Positions 53,251-56,760 of a DNA stretch of 56,760 nucleotides are shown in pieces (position 1 is the first letter of the stretch; each line of letters opens with the position of its first letter). The position numbers and the translations under genes were made by a program. The stretch comes from an uncultured Pelagibacteraceae bacterium. GTDB lineage: Bacteria; Pseudomonadota; Alphaproteobacteria; Pelagibacterales; Pelagibacteraceae. Location of the stretch: contig CABYHH010000001.1 of assembly GCA_902518835.1 (NCBI GenBank), positions 108,052 through 164,811 on the forward strand. Reading direction: 5' to 3'. A model generated the notes under the pieces. The model saw nothing but the letters and a program-made list of their open reading frames with translations. It ran no database searches and was not told the origin of the DNA.

Positions 53251-53700
53251 TTATATTTTTTGATCTAGCCTAGGTTTCCAAAAAGGACGAAAGAGTTCAA
53301 TTTTTGGACATCTATTCATCACAACTTTAAGTCCTGCTTCCTCAGCAAGACGGGCTGCATCATGATTTATTACACCTATTTGTCCCCATAAAACTTTGGC
53401 GCCAATTGCAATAGCTTCCTCTGCAACTCCATAAAGATCTTCTGATTTTCTAAAAACTTCAACCATATCTACAGGTCGATCAATTGCTGCAAGATTTGGG
53501 TATACTTTTAAATTTCGAATTTCAGTTATTTCTGGTTTTGGATTAACGGGTATCATATCATATCCAGTTTCATGCAATACTCTTAAAACACCATAACTAA
53601 ATTTTGTTTTATCTGGGCTAGCTCCTACCATGGCAATTGTTTTGACTGAGCTTAAAATACTTTTTAAGTACTCATCTTTATAAGGTTGATTATGATTCAT
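53251..53700 (-). CDS. CoA-binding domain protein
   Basis: 149 residues, single CoA-binding Rossmann domain (IAMVGASPDKTKFSYGVLRVL near the N-terminus, then MIPVNPKPEITEIRNLKVYP, then GAKVLWGQIGV and the cysteine at NRCPKIEL). Such YccU-like proteins bind CoA or its thioesters; their role is unclear, perhaps as redox sensors through the Cys. It overlaps the ferredoxin gene by 11 bases and ends the mtoX operon. Confidence 0.88.
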   Translation of the reverse strand: MNHNQPYKDEYLKSILSSVKTIAMVGASPDKTKFSYGVLRVLHETGYDMIPVNPKPEITEIRNLKVYPNLAAIDRPVDMVEVFRKSEDLYGVAEEAIAIGAKVLWGQIGVINHDAARLAEEAGLKVVMNRCPKIELFRPFWKPRLDQKI

Positions 53701-54061
53701 CTTTTTTTTTTGTAGCTATATCTGCTTTTAACTCATGGGGCGCAAGTGGGTCAAGAAAAGGATTTCGGTAGAGCTTATCATGACTCTCAACTCCAATTTC
53801 AATCTTACAATTTGTTTTTGGACGAGCTACACATAAAATGATATAACCATTATTAATTTGTCGATTATTTAGTGCTACTTGAGATCGCTGATCTACTTCA
53901 CCTTCAATAAGTTTTGCAGCACATGTTATACATCCTCCATATTCACATCCATAAGGAAGATCAACTCCTTGAGCTCTTAGCTCTTGAAGTAATGGTTTAC
54001 GGTCTGAAACTTTAAATGTTTTATTTTCAAGGTTATTAATAGTTATTAATTTTACAGCCAT
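53690..54061 (-). CDS. 2Fe-2S ferredoxin-like protein
   Basis: 123 residues with the plant-type ferredoxin motif CEYGGCITC (Cys-x4-Cys-x2-Cys) near residue 38 and the fourth cysteine in IILCVARPKTNCKI. It is extended at the C-terminus (HELKADIATKKKDES). It may accept or donate electrons for the enzyme encoded upstream. It overlaps mtoX by ten bases and the CoA-binding protein gene by 11, so translation is coupled to both. Confidence 0.88.
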   Translation of the reverse strand: MAVKLITINNLENKTFKVSDRKPLLQELRAQGVDLPYGCEYGGCITCAAKLIEGEVDQRSQVALNNRQINNGYIILCVARPKTNCKIEIGVESHDKLYRNPFLDPLAPHELKADIATKKKDES

Positions 54062-55419
54062 ATATCACTTGTGCAGTCACCTCCAGGATATCTGCTTTCA
54101 TGACATCGACTTGGGCCATTGGGTTCTTTACCAAAATCAACAATAAAATTTTTGTTAATTTTCATACCCCCGTTTTCTACGTCACAGTCAATCATAATCA
54201 TAGCTCCACCTTGAGTTTTTATTTCAGGATAAAACTGATTATCCCAAGTAGAAAATAGTGATGTGGTTACATATAATCGCTTACCATCTAAAGATAATTG
54301 GTACATTTGAGGACCACCTGAAATTTTAACCCCATTAACGATTGGTGCTTTACCTAAAAGACCACCCATCCAAATTTGACCTGTTAGTTTTGGGTTGTGT
54401 GGATCAGTTATATCGTATTGTCTCATATCACCATGAAGCCAATTGTTTAAGTAAAGATATTTGTCATCCATTGAGACAAGTATTGCTGACATTACACCCG
54501 GTATAGGTATGGGCCAATCTGGATGGGGTTCATTATCAACATCAATTATTTTTTCCCATTCCCAATTTCCATTTTCAGCTTTCCAAAAATGAATAACATT
54601 TGAACTCAGGGCTGCTCCACAAAATCCATGCGTACTATTTGGGTCGTGTTTAAATTTTACCTCCAATGGTATTAAACCATCCTCACCGAGATACATAGTT
54701 TTAATCGGTCTTTTTTTCTCAAAATCCCATATATGTAATCTACGGCCGTATTTTAGGTGTCCAACTTCTTCTAAATCAAATCCTGGCATAAAAGTATTTG
54801 GTGCTGCCCACTCCGAACTAACCATTACATTATGACGTGGCTGGTACCAAAAATCATAACTAAATGGAATATTGCCCATCGAATTTTCCCATCTGCCAAT
54901 AATTTCAAACTCTTTATTTAAATGTAAATAGCCTCCAGGTGCTTCTCCTTTTGCATTACCAAGAAAAGAAATAATTATTTCTGATCCTAGACAATGAACT
55001 GTATGGGGTCCTGACAAATTAGTTTTAGATTTTATTTCTGAACCTTTTATAACCTTATATATTCTAGGGGCTAAAGGATCTGTTGCCGTATCAATAACAT
55101 AAATATTGTTTGATCTAACACCAGGAACAAGAAGATATTTTCGGCTCATACCAGAGTCTCCATGACATGATGAGCATGCATTCCATCCCATATGATGTAG
55201 CTCATCACCAATCCCAGGCATCTCAAGTCTATGTATAACTTTTGAATAATTAGGACTATCCGGGTCAACATCAATAGTTGCTAAATAATCTGGTTTTTGA
55301 ATTCCAGTTCCAGTGTAAATAGCTATTGTGTATAAAATTTTTTCGTTGGGTGCTTTGATGGCTTCTGTTGGACTCTCATAGCCTGGGCCGCAACAAGATT
55401 TGTCTAACTTTACATTCAT
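54052..55419 (-). CDS. mtoX: Selenium-binding protein/methanethiol oxidase
   Basis: 455 residues of the SELENBP1/SBP56 family, a seven-bladed beta-propeller copper enzyme. The N-terminal SCCGPGYESPTEAIKAPNEK, the metal/Se-linked CSSCHGDSG at about residue 82, and the C-terminal RYPGGDCTSDIW match human SELENBP1 and bacterial MTO. Bacterial MTO oxidises methanethiol to formaldehyde, H2S and H2O2, connecting DMSP demethylation to sulfur oxidation. Known mtoX operons include SCO1 and mauG; here the neighbours are an enoyl-CoA hydratase and a ferredoxin. The gene starts inside the last four bases of the hydratase. Confidence 0.85.
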   Translation of the reverse strand: MNVKLDKSCCGPGYESPTEAIKAPNEKILYTIAIYTGTGIQKPDYLATIDVDPDSPNYSKVIHRLEMPGIGDELHHMGWNACSSCHGDSGMSRKYLLVPGVRSNNIYVIDTATDPLAPRIYKVIKGSEIKSKTNLSGPHTVHCLGSEIIISFLGNAKGEAPGGYLHLNKEFEIIGRWENSMGNIPFSYDFWYQPRHNVMVSSEWAAPNTFMPGFDLEEVGHLKYGRRLHIWDFEKKRPIKTMYLGEDGLIPLEVKFKHDPNSTHGFCGAALSSNVIHFWKAENGNWEWEKIIDVDNEPHPDWPIPIPGVMSAILVSMDDKYLYLNNWLHGDMRQYDITDPHNPKLTGQIWMGGLLGKAPIVNGVKISGGPQMYQLSLDGKRLYVTTSLFSTWDNQFYPEIKTQGGAMIMIDCDVENGGMKINKNFIVDFGKEPNGPSRCHESRYPGGDCTSDIWL

Positions 55420-56186
55420 TTATTTTTCCAAACAGGTTTTCTTTTCTCTAAAAATGCAGAAATTCCCTCTTTGGCATCCATAGCCATCATATTTAAAGTC
55501 ATCATTCTACTTGTATAAGCGTAAGCTTTTCTTAGTGGCATCTCTAATTGTTTGTAAAAAGTTTGTTTACCAATTTTAATTGTCAAATTTGATTTGGATG
55601 CTATTTTTTTTGCAATTTTTAAAACTTCATTATTTAATTTAGACTTTGGAAAAAAGTCATTAATCAATCCTATTTCTTTTGCATATTTCGCAGTTATTGG
55701 TTCTCCAGTTAACAACATTTTCATCATTGATTTTCTTTTAATTTTTCGACTTACCGCAACCATAGGTGTACTACAGAACAGACCAATATTTACTCCAGGA
55801 GTTGAAAATAAAGCGTCCCTTGTACTGTAAGCTAAATCACAACTTGCAACTAGCTGGCACCCAGCAGCATAGGCTGCACCATGAACTTTAGCAATAACAG
55901 GTTTCCTACCCTCAACGATAAGTAACATAAGTTTTGAACATAAATTAAATAACTTTTGATATTTCTCTTTTTTTTTTAAACTTTTTACCTCTTTCAGATT
56001 ATGTCCGGCACTAAAGCCTTTTCCTGCACCCTCAATTATAATAACCTTAGTCTTATTATTATGATCAAGCTTTTTGATTGCTTTTATTAAATCAGTTAAA
56101 TTTTTAAAAGATAAAGAATTGTAAGTCTTAGGTTCATTAATTATAACTCTTGAAATATCTTTTTGATTAATAATTTTTACGCTCAT
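55416..56186 (-). CDS. Enoyl-CoA hydratase/isomerase family, ECHDC3-like
   Basis: 256 residues of the crotonase fold: oxyanion loops FSAGHNLKEV and GAAYAAGCQLVASCDLA, followed by PGVNIGLFCSTPMVAVSR and LTGEPITAKYAKEIGL. The CQLVASCDLAY and GVNIGLFCSTP stretches resemble the ECHDC3 subgroup rather than classic enoyl-CoA hydratase, and the two catalytic glutamates expected after the first oxyanion loop are not apparent. The activity is thus uncertain. It lies eight bases after a nucleotidyltransferase-like gene and overlaps mtoX by four bases. Confidence 0.8.
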   Translation of the reverse strand: MSVKIINQKDISRVIINEPKTYNSLSFKNLTDLIKAIKKLDHNNKTKVIIIEGAGKGFSAGHNLKEVKSLKKKEKYQKLFNLCSKLMLLIVEGRKPVIAKVHGAAYAAGCQLVASCDLAYSTRDALFSTPGVNIGLFCSTPMVAVSRKIKRKSMMKMLLTGEPITAKYAKEIGLINDFFPKSKLNNEVLKIAKKIASKSNLTIKIGKQTFYKQLEMPLRKAYAYTSRMMTLNMMAMDAKEGISAFLEKRKPVWKNK

Positions 56187-56193
56187 TTAATTT

Positions 56194-56568
56194 TTATTTA
56201 ATTTTACCGTCTTTTCTCATTTGAGCTCTTATTTTTGTTGCTGAAATTTCTTGAATTTCTTTTGAGAGCTCAATTTCTTCAATTTTATATCCTACACCTC
56301 GACCATAACAAATATTTGTTATATTAGGTACCAACATAACTTTAAAACGTCCTTGAAACTCTGGATTTAATCTTTCCTCAATACTTTTTTTAACTGTCTC
56401 AAAATCAAAGGGATTATCATCTACTCCTTGCACATCTCTTATTTGAATACAAACTTGACCTGTTTTTTTTATAATTTCCTTAAATAATGTATAATGACCA
56501 TCATGAAATGGTTGCCATCTTCCTAGCATTTGAGCAGTGGGTTTTTTGTTATCCCATTGGTAACTCAT
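56194..56568 (-). CDS. Cytidylyltransferase-like nucleotidyltransferase
   Basis: 124 residues with the nucleotidyltransferase motifs GRWQPFHDGH (HxGH, about residues 18-27) and ISATKIRAQMRKDG (the ISSTxIR-like second motif). This small single-domain type activates a phosphate group with ATP or CTP; the acceptor (for example nicotinamide mononucleotide or pantetheine phosphate) is not clear. It starts the run of genes that ends at the CoA-binding protein. The 41 bases between it and the partial gene upstream contain no terminator. Confidence 0.75.
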   Translation of the reverse strand: MSYQWDNKKPTAQMLGRWQPFHDGHYTLFKEIIKKTGQVCIQIRDVQGVDDNPFDFETVKKSIEERLNPEFQGRFKVMLVPNITNICYGRGVGYKIEEIELSKEIQEISATKIRAQMRKDGKIK

Positions 56569-56609
56569 AGGTAATCCGTTTTTATTAAGTTTAATCTTTC
56601 TAATTAAAA

Positions 56610-56760
56610 TTAAAAGACTTTATTTAAATTAAAGATAGCCTCTCTATTAGTGTTTAATTTAGATAAATCTTCACTAAATTCTAATTCAAAATTGTAATCA
56701 TCCATATTTTTCTTTATCTCAAATTTTGACATTAAATTTTCAGATCCCACAACTTTAAAA
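56610..56760 (-). CDS. 3' end of an unidentified gene (runs off the window)
   Basis: The minus-strand frame is open from the window edge to the stop at 56612-56610, giving about 49 C-terminal residues (KVVGSENLMSKFEIKKNMDD, then YNFELEFSEDLSKLNTNREA). It is acidic and hydrophilic with no motif that I recognise. It is on the same strand as the mtoX operon and could be its first gene or the end of the preceding one. Confidence 0.6.
   Translation of the reverse strand, partial: FKVVGSENLMSKFEIKKNMDDYNFELEFSEDLSKLNTNREAIFNLNKVF

Noticed and set aside
1-56760. CRISPR arrays, insertion sequences, rRNA or toxin-antitoxin pairs
   Set aside because: No regularly spaced repeats, transposase motifs, inverted terminal repeats or rRNA signatures were seen; the many short A/T runs are compositional.

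Overview
The window looks like a piece of a SAR11 (Pelagibacterales, 'Candidatus Pelagibacter'-like) alphaproteobacterial genome. The evidence is a very A+T-rich sequence, genes packed with overlaps of a few bases, many weak or absent Shine-Dalgarno sites, and a gene set typical of these ocean heterotrophs: aprMBA, xsc, suyAB, a TPP-riboswitch-controlled thiV symporter, a dimethylglycine dehydrogenase/ETF chain, acuI and a selenium-binding-protein-type methanethiol oxidase. The taxon is inferred from gene content and composition; no search was run.

Layout. Positions 1-1000 hold the 5' part of a secreted beta-propeller-like protein and an orphan 3' half of a threonine tRNA, perhaps the scar of an integration event. 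Positions 1.0-12 kb hold a TPR/2OG-oxygenase protein and then a sulfur block. Xsc and SuyAB release sulfite from sulfoacetaldehyde and sulfolactate. A YeiH-type exporter and a TauE/SafE exporter can remove sulfur oxyanions. AprM-AprB-AprA, followed by two small unknown genes and tauE, can oxidise sulfite to adenylylsulfate. Positions 12-23 kb carry a HIT protein, a pabA/pabB/pabC-like cluster, an MFS transporter, a MetC-like lyase, mnmA, cysQ, recX and several small membrane proteins. Positions 23-31 kb carry amtB (with a structured 3' UTR and strong terminator), an HU gene, rseP, a glutamine amidotransferase, and a ScfR/PccR-type regulator divergent from aceA (isocitrate lyase). The space between regulator and aceA holds an array of TTTGTAAA-type half-sites.

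Positions 31-43 kb hold an ABC-2 exporter whose ATPase is broken by one extra base in an A8 run, thiV with a TPP riboswitch, a cytochrome c'/b561 divergent pair, azlCD, and an iron(III) ABC transporter (fbpABC-like) with tandem Fur-type boxes and an embedded small cysteine protein. Positions 43-57 kb hold a LysR regulator with acuI and folE, hisI, an electron chain of dimethylglycine dehydrogenase, ETF and ETF-ubiquinone oxidoreductase (the last also broken by an extra base in an 8-base homopolymer), and a tightly overlapping operon around mtoX.

The common theme is the use of methylated and sulfonated C1-C3 compounds: sulfonates, DMSP or acrylate products, methanethiol and glycine-betaine products. 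Sulfite handling and flavin-linked electron transfer sit next to them. Small reading frames of 27-59 codons are given here because their placement inside operons, their composition or a good ribosome site supports them. There is no CRISPR array, no insertion sequence, no rRNA and no intact tRNA. Every stretch above about 300 bases is covered by a gene.
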